This document shows, one piece after another, positions 7,712 to 16,354 of a DNA stretch of 64,000 nt. Source of the DNA: Agrobacterium tumefaciens str. B6 (lineage in GTDB: Bacteria > Pseudomonadota > Alphaproteobacteria > Rhizobiales > Rhizobiaceae). Position 1 is the first letter of the stretch. Every line of letters begins with the position of its first letter. The notes below the pieces were generated by a model. That model saw only the letters and a program-made list of their open reading frames with translations. It was not told the origin of the DNA and did no database searches. The stretch is taken from assembly GCF_001541315.1 (NCBI RefSeq), contig NZ_LMVK01000012.1, positions 496,001 to 560,000 on the forward strand, written 5' to 3'. Both the position numbers and the translations under genes were made by a program.

Positions 7712-9001
7712 ATGACTGACATACGGAATTTCTTGAGGACCATGGATTTCACGCGCAACGCAGCGATATCAGGCGGGGCAGGGCGGCTTGGCGCGCGAAT
7801 CGCGCGGGCTTTGGCGGCTCTGGCATTTTCCGTCGCCGCCTCTGTTTCCGTCGTGCCGGCAGCCCATGCCGTGGAGCCGCTTGTCGCCCATCAGGCGCGT
7901 ATCATCGGTGATGAGGCGCGCACGCGCATCGTTCTCGATTTTGCGGAAGAGCCGGAATTCGACGTTCACTATCTCGATTCGCCCGCGCGCATCGTCGTGG
8001 ACTTTCCCGCGGTGAATTTCGCTTTCCCCACATCCGACCTCAAGCCAACAGGTCTTTTCTCGGATATCCGCTTCGGCACCATGGGCCAGAACAGCGCCCG
8101 CATCGTGCTGACGGCGAAAAAGCCGGTACAGGTGACTGTTGCCGAAACGAAGAAGGCTGACGACGGGCAATCTTTCCGTTTCGTGCTCGATGCCGAGATC
8201 ACCACCAAGGGCAAGTTCGCGGAGCTGGTGAAGGATCAGCAATGGCAGGCGCCCGCCCCGGTGACGACTGCCGCGATCACGCCTGACGACAAGACATCGC
8301 GTCCTGCGGAATTTGTCATCGCGGTCGATGCCGGTCATGGCGGCATCGATGCCGGCGCCACCGGCGGCACGACGGGCACCGAGGAAAAGGTCATCACTTT
8401 GACCTTTGCGAAGGAACTCGCGGAACGGTTGAACCGCGAACCCGGCATCAAGGCGTTTCTGACGCGCGATTCCGATACATTCCTTGCCCTGTCCGAACGG
8501 GTGACGATTGCCCGCCAGAACAATGCCAACCTCTTTATATCGCTGCATGCGGATACATTGAAGCAAAAGGGTATCCGCGGCGCGACCGTTTATACATTGT
8601 CAGACCGGGCGTCGGACCGGCAGGCGCAGGAACTGGCGGAGCGCGAAAACAAGTCCGACCAGATTGCGGGTGTTGCGGCCTCCAGCGAGCCGCCGGAGGT
8701 CGCCGATATTCTTCTCGATTTCACCCGCCGCGAAACTCAGGCCTTTTCGGTGACGCTCGCCGAAAACATCGTCTCATCCTTCGAGGGGCAGGTGGGCCTC
8801 ATCAACAATCCGCACCGTTATGCCGGTTTTATGGTGCTGCGCGCTCATGACGTGCCGTCTGTGCTGCTGGAACTCGGTTTCCTCTCCAATGCGGAAGACG
8901 AAAAGCTGCTTCTCGATGGGGAATGGCGCAAGAAGGTGGCCGATACGCTGGCAACGGCCGTCGGGCGATACCGCGCCAAGGCCATGGCGAACGGCGGCTG
9001 A
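7712..9001 (+). CDS. amiC: N-acetylmuramoyl-L-alanine amidase, AmiC type (AMIN + Amidase_3)
   Basis: A 429-residue exported zinc amidase that removes stem peptides from peptidoglycan, normally for daughter-cell separation. An N-terminal signal sequence ends near PAAHAVEP (about residue 54). An AMIN domain (about 58-165, ARIVVDFPAVNF) for septal peptidoglycan targeting follows, then the catalytic domain from about 200. Zinc ligands and catalytic residues are H209 (VDAGHGG), E224/E225 (GTEEKVITL), H279 (ISLHAD) and E387 (VLLELGFLSN). The first ATG (7712) is used; ATG 7742 would also keep the signal peptide. It is followed 327 bases later by the PBP1A gene, a common pairing in rhizobia. Confidence 0.93.
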   Translation: MTDIRNFLRTMDFTRNAAISGGAGRLGARIARALAALAFSVAASVSVVPAAHAVEPLVAHQARIIGDEARTRIVLDFAEEPEFDVHYLDSPARIVVDFPAVNFAFPTSDLKPTGLFSDIRFGTMGQNSARIVLTAKKPVQVTVAETKKADDGQSFRFVLDAEITTKGKFAELVKDQQWQAPAPVTTAAITPDDKTSRPAEFVIAVDAGHGGIDAGATGGTTGTEEKVITLTFAKELAERLNREPGIKAFLTRDSDTFLALSERVTIARQNNANLFISLHADTLKQKGIRGATVYTLSDRASDRQAQELAERENKSDQIAGVAASSEPPEVADILLDFTRRETQAFSVTLAENIVSSFEGQVGLINNPHRYAGFMVLRAHDVPSVLLELGFLSNAEDEKLLLDGEWRKKVADTLATAVGRYRAKAMANGG

Positions 9002-9328
9002 GAAGGGAACCAGCGGAGCGACGATGCTGTTGCCTCCCTGCCATTGACCGCCGAAAAGCTGTTCAATTCTTGGGTCTTGCGGACGATTGCGGAGGCGAAG
9101 CCCTATTTTACTCACATTCGCCGCGTTACTCGAAGCGCGGATTCGGTGGCGATCCGCAAGCGTCCGCAACGCGATTGCGGGCCTGCCGCCCGGTAACATA
9201 TCAGCGAATGCTGCCGTATCCGGCTTGTCATCGAAGGTATGGTGTGCAAAACGGCACGCGATATGCAAGGATGCGCCCGTAAATCGTCGGGCGTTGATGG
9301 TTACGATTCGAATTATCGGTAGCTTGGT
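9002..9328 (+). other. Spacer between amidase and PBP1A genes
   Basis: These 327 bases hold no supported gene: the overlapping short frames lack ribosome-binding sites and recognisable products. No clear terminator or promoter consensus was seen. It probably holds the mrcA promoter. Confidence 0.3.
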
Positions 9329-11776
9329 ATGATCAGACTGATTGGATATTTTTTCGGCTTGGCCAGCGTGCTCTTCCTGTGCGCCGCCGTCGTCGGTGCG
9401 ATTTATTTGCACGGCGTGACGAAGGACCTGCCGGATTACGCAGTTCTGAGCACCTATGAGCCGCCGGTAACGACGCGCGTGCATGCCGGCAACGGTGCGC
9501 TGATGGCGGAATACGCGCATGAAAAGCGCTTGTTCCTGCCGATCCAGGCCATTCCCGACCGTGTGAAGGCCGCTTTCCTGTCCGCCGAAGACAAGAATTT
9601 CTACAACCACCCCGGTGTCGACATCTTCGGTCTCGGCCGCGCCATTCTCGTCAATCTCCAGAATGTCGGCTCCGGCCGTCGTCCGGTCGGCGCATCCACC
9701 ATCACCCAGCAGGTGGCGAAGAACTTCCTTCTGACCAACGACCAGACCATTGACCGCAAGCTCAAGGAAGCCATTCTCTCCTTCCGCATCGAGCAGACCT
9801 ATTCCAAGGACAAGATCCTTGAACTCTATCTCAACGAGATCTTTTTCGGCCTGAATTCCTACGGCATCGCCGGTGCGGCGCTTACCTATTTCAACAAGTC
9901 TGTAACGGAACTGACGATTGCTGAGACCGCTTATCTCGCATCGCTGCCGAAGGGACCGAACAACTATCATCCCATCCGCCGTGAAAAGGCTGCGCTCGAG
10001 CGCCGCGACTGGGTGATCGACCGTATGGCCGAAAACGGCTACATCACCGTCGCCGACGCCACTGATGCGAAGAAGCAGCCGCTCGGCGTCAACCTGCGCC
10101 GCGGTGGCGCGCATATTTTCGCGTCCGATTATTTCGCCGAGGAAGTCCGCCGCCAGATCGTCGAGAAATATGGCGAGGAAGCGCTTCTTGAGGGCGGGCT
10201 CTCGGTTCGTACCTCTTTCGACCCGCAAATCCAGATGGAGGCGCGCAAGGCGCTTCAGGACGGGCTTGTGCAATATGACGAGCGCCGCGGCTTCCGCGGA
10301 CCGGTGGAAAAGATCGAGACGGCCGGCGACTGGACGGCGGCGCTGGCCAAGGTCAAGGGTCTCCGGGACGTTCCGGAATGGAAGGTCGCGGTCGTGCTCG
10401 CGGTTGCCAACGATGGCGTCGATATCGGCGTCCAGGCCGATCCCGATGCGGAAGATGGCGACAAGCGCACGCGCGGCCATATCTCTGCTGAAAACATGCG
10501 CTGGGCTTTCCGTGATGCAAGCGGCAAAAGAGCAACCGCCAAGTCGCCGGGCGGTGTCCTGACCGCGGGTGACGTCGTTTATGCACAGCCGCTTTCCGGC
10601 TCCGGCAATGAATATCGCCTGCGCCAGCCGCCAAAAGTGCAGGGCGGCATGGTGGTGATGGACCCGCATACCGGCCGTGTTCTGGCGATGGTCGGCGGCT
10701 TCTCCTATGCGCAGTCGGAATTCAACCGCTCGACGCAAGCCATGCGCCAGCCCGGCTCCTCCTTCAAGCCGTTCATCTATGCGGCCGCGCTCGACAACGG
10801 CTATACGCCCGCCTCGGTCATTCTCGACGCGCCGATTGAGGTGGTATCTGGCAATCAGGTCTGGAAGCCGCAGAATTACGGCGGGGGGTCCGCCGGGCCT
10901 TCGACCCTGCGTCTCGGTATTGAAAAATCCCGTAACCTCATGACCGTGCGTCTGGCGCAGGATATGGGCATGAATCTGGTCGCGGAATATGCCGAGCGCT
11001 TCGGCATTTACGACAAGATGCCGCCGCTTCTGTCCATGTCGCTCGGTTCGGGCGAAACGACCGTCATGCGCATGGTTTCTGCCTATTCGGTCATCGCCAA
11101 TGGTGGCAAGCAGATCAAGCCGACGCTGATCGACCGTATTCAGGACCGCTACGGCAAGACGATCTTCCGCCACGAGGAGCGCGCCTGCGAGGGCTGCAAC
11201 GCGACCAGCTGGCAGAACCAGGACGAGCCTGTCATCGTCGACAATCGCGAACAGGTTCTCGACCCGATGACGGCATACCAGACGACCTCTATGCTGGAAG
11301 GCGTCGTGCAGCGCGGCACGGCGGCGGGCAAGATCAAGGTCGATCTGCCGGTTGCCGGCAAGACGGGCACCACCAATGATGAAAAGGACGCCTGGTTCGT
11401 CGGTTACACGCCGGACATGGTTGCCGGCCTCTATATCGGTTTCGATTCGCCCGCACCTCTCGGTCGCGGCGGTACCGGCGGTTCGCTGTCGGCACCGATC
11501 TTCGGTGAATTTATCGCCGATGCGGCCAAGCACATGGAACCGAGCAAGTTCATCGTGCCTGCTGGCATGAACTTCGTCGCCGTCAACCGCAAGACCGGCA
11601 TGGCGGCGGTCGAGGGCGAGCCGGACACCATCATGGAAGCCTTCAAGCCGGGCACGGGTCCCGCTTCCACCTTCTCTGTCATTGGCGATGACGGATACAT
11701 GTCGCAGGAAGACATTCTGAAGACCTCGCCGCAGGCGCAGCAGGCCATCACCGGCGGTGGCGGCGGTCTTTATTGA
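9329..11776 (+). CDS. mrcA: Penicillin-binding protein 1A (bifunctional glycosyltransferase/transpeptidase)
   Basis: An 815-residue class A PBP that polymerises lipid II and cross-links peptidoglycan in the periplasm. A single N-terminal membrane anchor (residues about 4-28, LIGYFFGLASVLFLCAAVV) precedes the GT51 domain with catalytic E87 (SAEDKNFYNHPG) and the GASTITQQVAKN and RKLKEAILSFRIE motifs. An OB-like insert (about 300-430) is followed by the transpeptidase domain with S477-S-F-K480, the K-S-R-N motif near 533, and K678-T-G-T-T. In Agrobacterium the PBP1a homologue is the main synthase for polar elongation, which fits the nearby growth pole ring gene. The sequence before ATG 9329 is a weak ribosome-binding site. 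A GC-rich hairpin follows. Confidence 0.96.
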   Translation: MIRLIGYFFGLASVLFLCAAVVGAIYLHGVTKDLPDYAVLSTYEPPVTTRVHAGNGALMAEYAHEKRLFLPIQAIPDRVKAAFLSAEDKNFYNHPGVDIFGLGRAILVNLQNVGSGRRPVGASTITQQVAKNFLLTNDQTIDRKLKEAILSFRIEQTYSKDKILELYLNEIFFGLNSYGIAGAALTYFNKSVTELTIAETAYLASLPKGPNNYHPIRREKAALERRDWVIDRMAENGYITVADATDAKKQPLGVNLRRGGAHIFASDYFAEEVRRQIVEKYGEEALLEGGLSVRTSFDPQIQMEARKALQDGLVQYDERRGFRGPVEKIETAGDWTAALAKVKGLRDVPEWKVAVVLAVANDGVDIGVQADPDAEDGDKRTRGHISAENMRWAFRDASGKRATAKSPGGVLTAGDVVYAQPLSGSGNEYRLRQPPKVQGGMVVMDPHTGRVLAMVGGFSYAQSEFNRSTQAMRQPGSSFKPFIYAAALDNGYTPASVILDAPIEVVSGNQVWKPQNYGGGSAGPSTLRLGIEKSRNLMTVRLAQDMGMNLVAEYAERFGIYDKMPPLLSMSLGSGETTVMRMVSAYSVIANGGKQIKPTLIDRIQDRYGKTIFRHEERACEGCNATSWQNQDEPVIVDNREQVLDPMTAYQTTSMLEGVVQRGTAAGKIKVDLPVAGKTGTTNDEKDAWFVGYTPDMVAGLYIGFDSPAPLGRGGTGGSLSAPIFGEFIADAAKHMEPSKFIVPAGMNFVAVNRKTGMAAVEGEPDTIMEAFKPGTGPASTFSVIGDDGYMSQEDILKTSPQAQQAITGGGGGLY

Positions 11777-11794
11777 CATTAGTCCTGACGTTTG

Positions 11795-11836
11795 GCGGGG
11801 GGGCGGGGCTTTACATCCGCGCCCCCCGCATTTATT
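11795..11836 (+). terminator. Possible terminator after mrcA
   Basis: A GC-rich imperfect inverted repeat (GCGGGGGG arm near 11795, CCCCCCGC arm ending 11829) is followed by ATTTATTT. The stem is imperfect, so termination is only likely. Confidence 0.4.
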
Positions 11837-11874
11837 TGAGCAACGAGTTTCAATGAAGGTGAAGAACCAGCGAA

Positions 11875-13006
11875 ATGCGCAATGAAATCGTGAACGTAGT
11901 CGACGAAATCAAGCAGGCCATAAGCCTGCTGAGGAGGCATCTTTGACTGGGACCAGGCGATAAGACGGCTGGACTGGTTGAATAACAAGGCAGAGGACCC
12001 GACCCTCTGGAACGATGCCACTGAGGCCCAGAAGCTGATGCGCGAACGCCAGCAGCTGGATGACAGCATCAACGGCGTCAAGGCGCTGGAGCAGCAGCTC
12101 CGCGACAATATCGAGCTGATCGAACTCGGCGAGATGGAAGGCGATGACGAGATCGTCAAGGACGCCGAAGATGCCCTGAAGGCGCTGAAGAGCGAGGCGA
12201 ACCGCCGCCAGGTGGAAGCCATGCTTTCAGGCGAGGCCGATGGCAACGACACCTATGTCGAAGTGCATTCCGGCGCCGGCGGCACCGAAAGCCAGGACTG
12301 GGCGAACATGCTTCTGCGCATGTATACCCGCTGGGCCGACCGCGAAGGTTTCAAGGTCGAGGTTCTCGAAGTTCACGACGGCGAAGAAGCCGGCATCAAG
12401 TCCGCGACGATCCTCGTCAAGGGCCACAATGCATTCGGCTGGATGAAAACGGAATCGGGCGTGCACCGCCTCGTTCGTATTTCGCCCTATGACAGCAATG
12501 CGCGTCGCCACACATCGTTCTCTTCCGTCTGGGTTTACCCCGTCGTCGACGATTCGATCCAGATCGACATCAATGAGAGCGATTGCCGTATCGATACCTA
12601 TCGTTCGTCCGGTGCGGGCGGCCAGCACGTCAACACGACAGACTCGGCCGTGCGTATCACGCATATTCCGACCGGTATTGCCGTTGCCTGCCAGCAGGAG
12701 CGTTCGCAGCACAAGAACCGCGCCAAGGCGTGGGACATGCTGCGCGCCCGCCTCTATGAGGTGGAGCTGCAGAAGCGGGAAGAGGCGGCAAACGCCCAGG
12801 CCGCGTCCAAGACGGATATCGGCTGGGGCCACCAGATCCGTTCCTACGTTCTGCAGCCTTACCAGCTGGTCAAGGATCTGCGCACCGGCGTGGAAAGTAC
12901 AGCACCCGGCAACGTGCTGGATGGCGACCTGAACGAATTCATGGAAGCCGCACTCGCCCACCGCATCAGCGGCGGCGCGGATGTGGAAGTCTCGGATATC
13001 GATTAA
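11875..13006 (+). CDS. prfB: Peptide chain release factor 2, with programmed +1 frameshift
   Basis: RF2 reads UGA and UAA stop codons and triggers peptide release. Translation starts at ATG 11875 ([17 protein letters not shown]), reads 23 codons to CTT, meets TGA at 11944, and must shift +1 to continue at GAC 11945 ([15 protein letters not shown]), giving about 376 residues. The shift site has the standard elements: AGGAGG just upstream, then CTT-TGA-C. This is the classical RF2 autoregulation, in which low RF2 leaves TGA unread and raises frameshifting. The peptidyl-hydrolysis motif GGQ is in [12 protein letters not shown], and the stop-codon loop reads S-P-Y where E. coli has SPF. A reader that ignores the shift would wrongly start the gene at TTG 11978. 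Confidence 0.95.
11932..11947 (+). promoter_or_regulatory. prfB: Programmed +1 frameshift site of prfB
   Basis: AGGAGG (11932-11937) acts as an internal Shine-Dalgarno, then CAT, slippery CTT (11941-11943) and the in-frame stop TGA followed by C. Frame 0 ends here after 23 codons; the +1 frame runs on as conserved RF2 sequence. Confidence 0.92.
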
Positions 13007-13034
13007 GGCGTCCGGCGCGTCGACTGGAAAATTG

Positions 13035-13064
13035 CCCCTCGCAAACCCATTGTGAGGGGTTTTT
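13035..13064 (+). terminator. Rho-independent terminator after prfB
   Basis: Stem CCCCTCGCAA / TTGTGAGGGG (one G-U pair on the plus strand RNA), loop ACCCA, then TTTTT. It lies 29 bases after the prfB stop and ends just before the isochorismatase-like gene. Confidence 0.8.
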
Positions 13065-13079
13065 CGTTGGAGGACTAGC

Positions 13080-13550
13080 ATGAAACAGGCGCTCTATATC
13101 GTCGACGTCCAGCCGAGCTTCAATCCGCCGGCTGCGCTGGTGGCGGAAATATCCGCACTCGCCCTGACCATGCCCAGCATTGCCACCGTCGAGCGTCATG
13201 ATGAAAGCGTGACGCCCTTCGAGCGGCAACTAGGCTGGAAGCCGGGCAGGCATGACGAGTCGCTTGTTGCGGCAGATCGCATATTCATCAAACACGGTTA
13301 TGCGCCTCCACAGGAGGTCATCGACTATCTCCTGTCGCTGAAACTCGACAGGGTGCTTGTCTGCGGCATTCAGGCTGATACCTGCGTGCTGGCCGCTGGT
13401 TTTGCCCTTTTTGATGTGGGGCTGCATCCCACGCTGTTGCCATGGCTGACGGTGGGCTCCAGTCTCGACCGCAGTGGTGGACTCGGTGCAAGATTATGGA
13501 AGCATCATTTTGGAGCGGTTCTTGCCGGGCCGGAGGCACTGGAAGCATAA
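13080..13550 (+). CDS. Cysteine hydrolase, isochorismatase superfamily
   Basis: A 156-residue protein with the Asp-Lys-Cys triad of the isochorismatase/nicotinamidase superfamily: D9 (YIVDVQPSF), K71 (IFIKHGY) and C102 (VCGIQADTCVLAAG). At under 160 residues it is shorter than nicotinamidases (about 200), and no metal-binding D-x-H signature is evident, so the substrate is unknown. GGAGG lies just before ATG 13080. It sits behind the prfB terminator and is convergent with the NAD kinase pair. A link to NAD metabolism with the nearby NAD kinase is tempting but is inference only. Confidence 0.85.
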   Translation: MKQALYIVDVQPSFNPPAALVAEISALALTMPSIATVERHDESVTPFERQLGWKPGRHDESLVAADRIFIKHGYAPPQEVIDYLLSLKLDRVLVCGIQADTCVLAAGFALFDVGLHPTLLPWLTVGSSLDRSGGLGARLWKHHFGAVLAGPEALEA

Positions 13551-13577
13551 CCTTGCCCGGCCGCGTATCCGGTCCAA

Positions 13578-14084
13578 TCAGTTCGAAGCTTTTTCGATCT
13601 TCATCTCACCCAGCTCGTCGATCAGGATCGTCCAGCTTTCCGCTTCCTTGCTCATCGGGTCCGTTTTCAGATAAACGGTCACGAACAGGCCGGGCGAAGC
13701 GGGCGCGCCATTCGAGCTTTCAGGACGAATATCCGTGACATAGGATTTCATCTGGCTGAATTCCTCCAGCTCGATATTTTCGAGGAGATTCGGCCCATCG
13801 GCGGTAAAGACGATGCGCTGCAGGTAGATTTTCGCCGTGCCGTCGCCCTGGCGGATGGCGATGACCTTGTAATAACCGCGTGTGGGCGAGGCAGGCGGCG
13901 GCCGCAACTGTCCGTCTGGGCCCTTCACCGGCTCAAGATTCCGATCTTCCCACATGCCGCTGCTGACGACGAAGATTGCCGAAACCGGCAGGGCGTCGAT
14001 CGCTTCCGTCTGCGCCCGCGCAGGAAGCACGGCGGCGGCGAAAAGGAAAGCAGCGAGGATAGGTCTTGTCAATTGCATGGCCAT
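13578..14084 (-). CDS. Exported protein of unknown function, downstream of NAD kinase
   Basis: A 168-residue protein with a signal peptide (ILAAFLFAAAVLPARAQ, cleavage near residue 25) and a predicted beta-rich mature part: SAIFVVSSGMWEDRN, YYKVIAIRQGDGTAKIYLQRIVFT, then LFVTVYLKTDP and SWTILIDELGEM. No family was recognised and there are no cysteines in the mature part. The start is 15 bases after the NAD kinase stop with no clear Shine-Dalgarno, suggesting coupling to ppnK translation; ATG 14078 is an equally possible start. It ends convergently with the isochorismatase-like gene. Confidence 0.75.
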   Translation of the reverse strand: MAMQLTRPILAAFLFAAAVLPARAQTEAIDALPVSAIFVVSSGMWEDRNLEPVKGPDGQLRPPPASPTRGYYKVIAIRQGDGTAKIYLQRIVFTADGPNLLENIELEEFSQMKSYVTDIRPESSNGAPASPGLFVTVYLKTDPMSKEAESWTILIDELGEMKIEKASN

Positions 14085-14099
14085 TATCGATTGTGGGCG

Positions 14100-14873
14100 T
14101 CAATTGTTGAACTGTTCGGCGAGAACCCGGTCCGACCATGAACGATCCGGATCCGAGAGAATTCTGGCCGTCCGGTCCTGCGATTGTGCGATCCTAACGT
14201 GACGAACGGATTTCACCTCGGTGTGGTCGGCCACCGCGTTCACCGGGCGCTTGTCGCGTTCCAGAACATGAATGTCGACCGTTACCTTATTCGGCAAAAG
14301 CGCGCCGCGCCAGCGCCGTGGGCGGAAAGCACTGACGGGGGTGAGCGCCAGAAGCGGCGATTCCAGCGGCAGGATCGGTCCATGGGCGGAGAAATTGTAG
14401 GCTGTCGACCCTGCGGGGGTCGCCACCATCATGCCGTCGCAGATCAGCTCTTCCAGCCGCACCTTGCCATCCACCTCGACACGAAGCTTGGCGGCCTGAT
14501 GGGACTGGCGAAACAGGCTGACCTCGTTCATGGCGAGAGCGGTAAACTCGTCGCCGTCGGAATCCGTCGTCGTCATGCGCAGGGGGTGAAAATCATTGCC
14601 GCTCGCCACCGCGATGCGCTCGAGCAGGCCCTCCACCCGGTAGTCATTCATCAGGAAGCCGACGGACCCCCGGTTCATGCCATAGACACGCTTGCCGGAA
14701 TTCATCGTCTCGTTGAGAATCTGCAGCATGAAGCCATCGCCGCCGAGTGCAACGATCACCTCCGCCTCTGCAAACGGCGTATCGCCGTAAATGCCTTTCA
14801 GCTCTTTCAGCGCCGTCTGCGCCTCCTCTGTTGCGGAGGCGACGAAGGACAGTGAATAGGTAGAATGCGACAT
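14100..14873 (-). CDS. ppnK: NAD kinase
   Basis: A 257-residue kinase making NADP from NAD and ATP in the cytoplasm. The diagnostic motif is V-A-L-G-G-D46-G (EVIVALGGDGFMLQ), followed by YGMNRGSVGFLMNDY (the NE/D region appears later as ALAMNEVSLFR), and the glycine-rich DGMMVATPAGSTAYNFSAHGPILP. The length is at the short end for the family, as usual in rhizobia. The start at 14873 (MSHSTYSLSF) has GAGGGA upstream; the open frame continues far upstream but without conserved sequence. A foldable block lies 80-250 bases upstream on this strand (see ncRNA entry), within what would be the ppnK leader. Confidence 0.93.
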   Translation of the reverse strand: MSHSTYSLSFVASATEEAQTALKELKGIYGDTPFAEAEVIVALGGDGFMLQILNETMNSGKRVYGMNRGSVGFLMNDYRVEGLLERIAVASGNDFHPLRMTTTDSDGDEFTALAMNEVSLFRQSHQAAKLRVEVDGKVRLEELICDGMMVATPAGSTAYNFSAHGPILPLESPLLALTPVSAFRPRRWRGALLPNKVTVDIHVLERDKRPVNAVADHTEVKSVRHVRIAQSQDRTARILSDPDRSWSDRVLAEQFNN

Positions 14874-14953
14874 TCGCTTCCCTCGACAACGGCGCAGACC
14901 GGGCCGGTCCGAGCAAGGCACTGTAACCTGTTGAAGCGGCTTGAAATCTTTAA

Positions 14954-15126
14954 ACCTCAACAAGGAGGTGGATAACATGCCGCCAGACGCACCCTTGGTA
15001 CATGAAGACGGCGGCTGGCGACAAGGCCTTTCGCAGACGCAGGCGTTCCCTGGAGGCGGACCGCACCGCTCCGGTCCACAGCTTCTTGATTTGCGCCCAC
15101 CGACAAGGGTTGCGATGCGGGACGGC
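14954..15126 (-). ncRNA. Self-complementary block: candidate structured RNA or ppnK leader
   Basis: Pairings visible by eye: GCCGCC (14979-14984) with GGACGGC (15120-15126, one bulge); CGCACCCTTG (14988-14997) with CAAGGGTTGCG (15104-15114, one bulge); CGGCTGGCG (15012-15020) with CGCCCACCG (15094-15102); an internal hairpin GGACCG / CGGTCC (15058-15063, 15072-15077). Read on the minus strand the third helix gains a G-U pair, a mild argument for that strand. A small hairpin ACCTC / GAGGT (14954-14969) followed by TTTAAAG closes it. It could be a free-standing RNA (a 6S-like rod was considered) or a cis-regulatory leader of NAD kinase. No promoter was identified. Confidence 0.35.
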
Positions 15127-15186
15127 CTGATGCAGTTTGCCAAGGCAGCCGGAATGACGAGTGGCAGGAGACGGATGTGGCGCTGA
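14977..15186 (+). CDS. Possible small ORF (69 codons) running into phzF
   Basis: ATG 14977 has a near-ideal ribosome-binding site, AAGGAGGTG, eight bases upstream. The frame reads MPPDAPLVHEDGGWRQ and ends at TGA 15184-15186, overlapping the GTG start of phzF by 10 bases, an arrangement suited to translational coupling. Third-codon-position GC is lower than in neighbouring genes and the product (Gly/Pro/Arg-rich, ending SGRRRMWR) resembles nothing known. The same DNA folds into the structure described for 14954-15126, so the apparent Shine-Dalgarno may instead be part of an RNA stem on the other strand. Confidence 0.3.
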   Translation: MPPDAPLVHEDGGWRQGLSQTQAFPGGGPHRSGPQLLDLRPPTRVAMRDGLMQFAKAAGMTSGRRRMWR

Positions 15187-16094
15187 ACTACGATATCTAT
15201 GATGTCTTTACCGAGACGAAAATGGCGGGAAATCCGCTGGCGGTCATGTATGACGCCGATGATCTTTCCCAAGCCACGATGCAGGCGATTGCGCGGGAAA
15301 TGAACCTCTCCGAGACGGTTTTCGTTAACGGCTCCCCCAACCCGGCGCATGCGGCTTCGCTGCGCATCTTCACGCCATCAGGCGAATTGCCCTTTGCCGG
15401 CCATCCGACGGTGGGCGCCGCAGTCGCCATCGCCGAGCGAAATCGCGGCGAGGGTGATGACGACATCGATATGGTCTGCGTGCTGGAGGAGAAGGTGGGG
15501 CCGGTGCGTTGCGCGGTGAAGATGCGCGCGGGAGCCGTCAGCTTCGCGGAATTCGACCTGCCGCGCAAATCATCCCGAGTTGACCTGCCGCTCGATCACA
15601 CCGCGCTTGCCGATGCGCTCGGCGTCAGCGAAGGACATCTCGGCTTTGAGAATCATGTGCCGTCTATCTGGACAGCAGGTGTGCCGTTCCTGCTCGTGCC
15701 GCTGCACAATATCGCCGCTATCAGGGACATGGATTTCGACGCCAATCTGTGGCTGCGCACCGCGCCGCTGGTCGAGGGACGCCTGGCGGCGGCCTATATC
15801 TACTGTCGCGGCGGCGTCAATCACGCGGCAAAGTTCCACGCCCGCATGTTCTCCCCGGATATGGGCATTTCGGAAGACCCCGCAACCGGTTCCGCCGCCG
15901 CCGCCCTGTCCGGCGCGATCCACCATTTTGACGGGCTGACGGACGGCCATCATCCGCTCCTGATAGAGCAGGGCGTGGAGATGGAAAGACCGTCCCACAT
16001 CCATCTGCGTATGGACATCAAGGACAACGAAATAGCCCGCGCGCGCATCGGTGGTCACGCGGTGCGTGTGGCGTCGGGCACGTTCGAGGTTTGA
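15177..16094 (+). CDS. PhzF-family isomerase/epimerase-like protein
   Basis: A 305-residue protein of the PhzF (diaminopimelate-epimerase fold) family. The acid/base glutamate is E46 in MNLSETVFV. The two pseudo-repeat signatures are GELPFAGHPTVGAAVA (about 72) and ISEDPATGSAAAAL (about 232). PhzF itself isomerises a phenazine precursor, but no phenazine genes are nearby and most homologues have no known substrate. The start is GTG 15177 (M-A-L-N-Y-D-I-Y-D-V-F, the family's usual opening), overlapping a small upstream frame. It is divergent from NAD kinase. Confidence 0.88.
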   Translation: MALNYDIYDVFTETKMAGNPLAVMYDADDLSQATMQAIAREMNLSETVFVNGSPNPAHAASLRIFTPSGELPFAGHPTVGAAVAIAERNRGEGDDDIDMVCVLEEKVGPVRCAVKMRAGAVSFAEFDLPRKSSRVDLPLDHTALADALGVSEGHLGFENHVPSIWTAGVPFLLVPLHNIAAIRDMDFDANLWLRTAPLVEGRLAAAYIYCRGGVNHAAKFHARMFSPDMGISEDPATGSAAAALSGAIHHFDGLTDGHHPLLIEQGVEMERPSHIHLRMDIKDNEIARARIGGHAVRVASGTFEV

Positions 16095-16195
16095 GGCGAA
16101 CTGTCGTTTGATTGTCCGGCAACATCCCGTACCGGTGGCTTCTGTGATCGCGCGCCGCGCGACGCCTGATGGAGCGGACACAGAGATGTCCGTCC

Positions 16196-16224
16196 TTGAC
16201 ATATATCCCGACGAGGGTTTTAAA
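16196..16224 (+). promoter_or_regulatory. Candidate sigma-70 promoter upstream of the TetM-like gene
   Basis: TTGACA (16196-16201), a 17-base spacer, then TTTAAA (16219-16224). The -35 is perfect and the -10 matches 4 of 6. It lies about 130 bases before the ATG of the ribosomal protection gene. Confidence 0.45.
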
Positions 16225-16354
16225 TTCGCGCGCATCTCCGCGAACCGGCGGAGATTTGCGCACCAGATCATGGTTTTTTAGCACATAGAGGTCCCAATGC
16301 GCCGAGTCCCTTCTCACGAAAATCACCTTGGAGTTTCTGAGAAGTTGAGGGTTC

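Noticed and set aside
8774-11779. A 1001-codon minus-strand open frame opposite mrcA
   Set aside because: Shadow of the PBP1A gene, which has every catalytic motif in the plus frame; the antisense product shows none.
14954-15126. Firm naming of the foldable block as 6S RNA
   Set aside because: Some short similarity (ACCAAGGGT and GGCGGCAT in the same order) and rod-like pairing were seen, but the bubble layout and promoter do not clearly fit; an Rfam search is needed.
15177-16094. A phenazine role for the PhzF protein
   Set aside because: No other phenazine gene is present, and PhzF-like proteins are widespread without that pathway.
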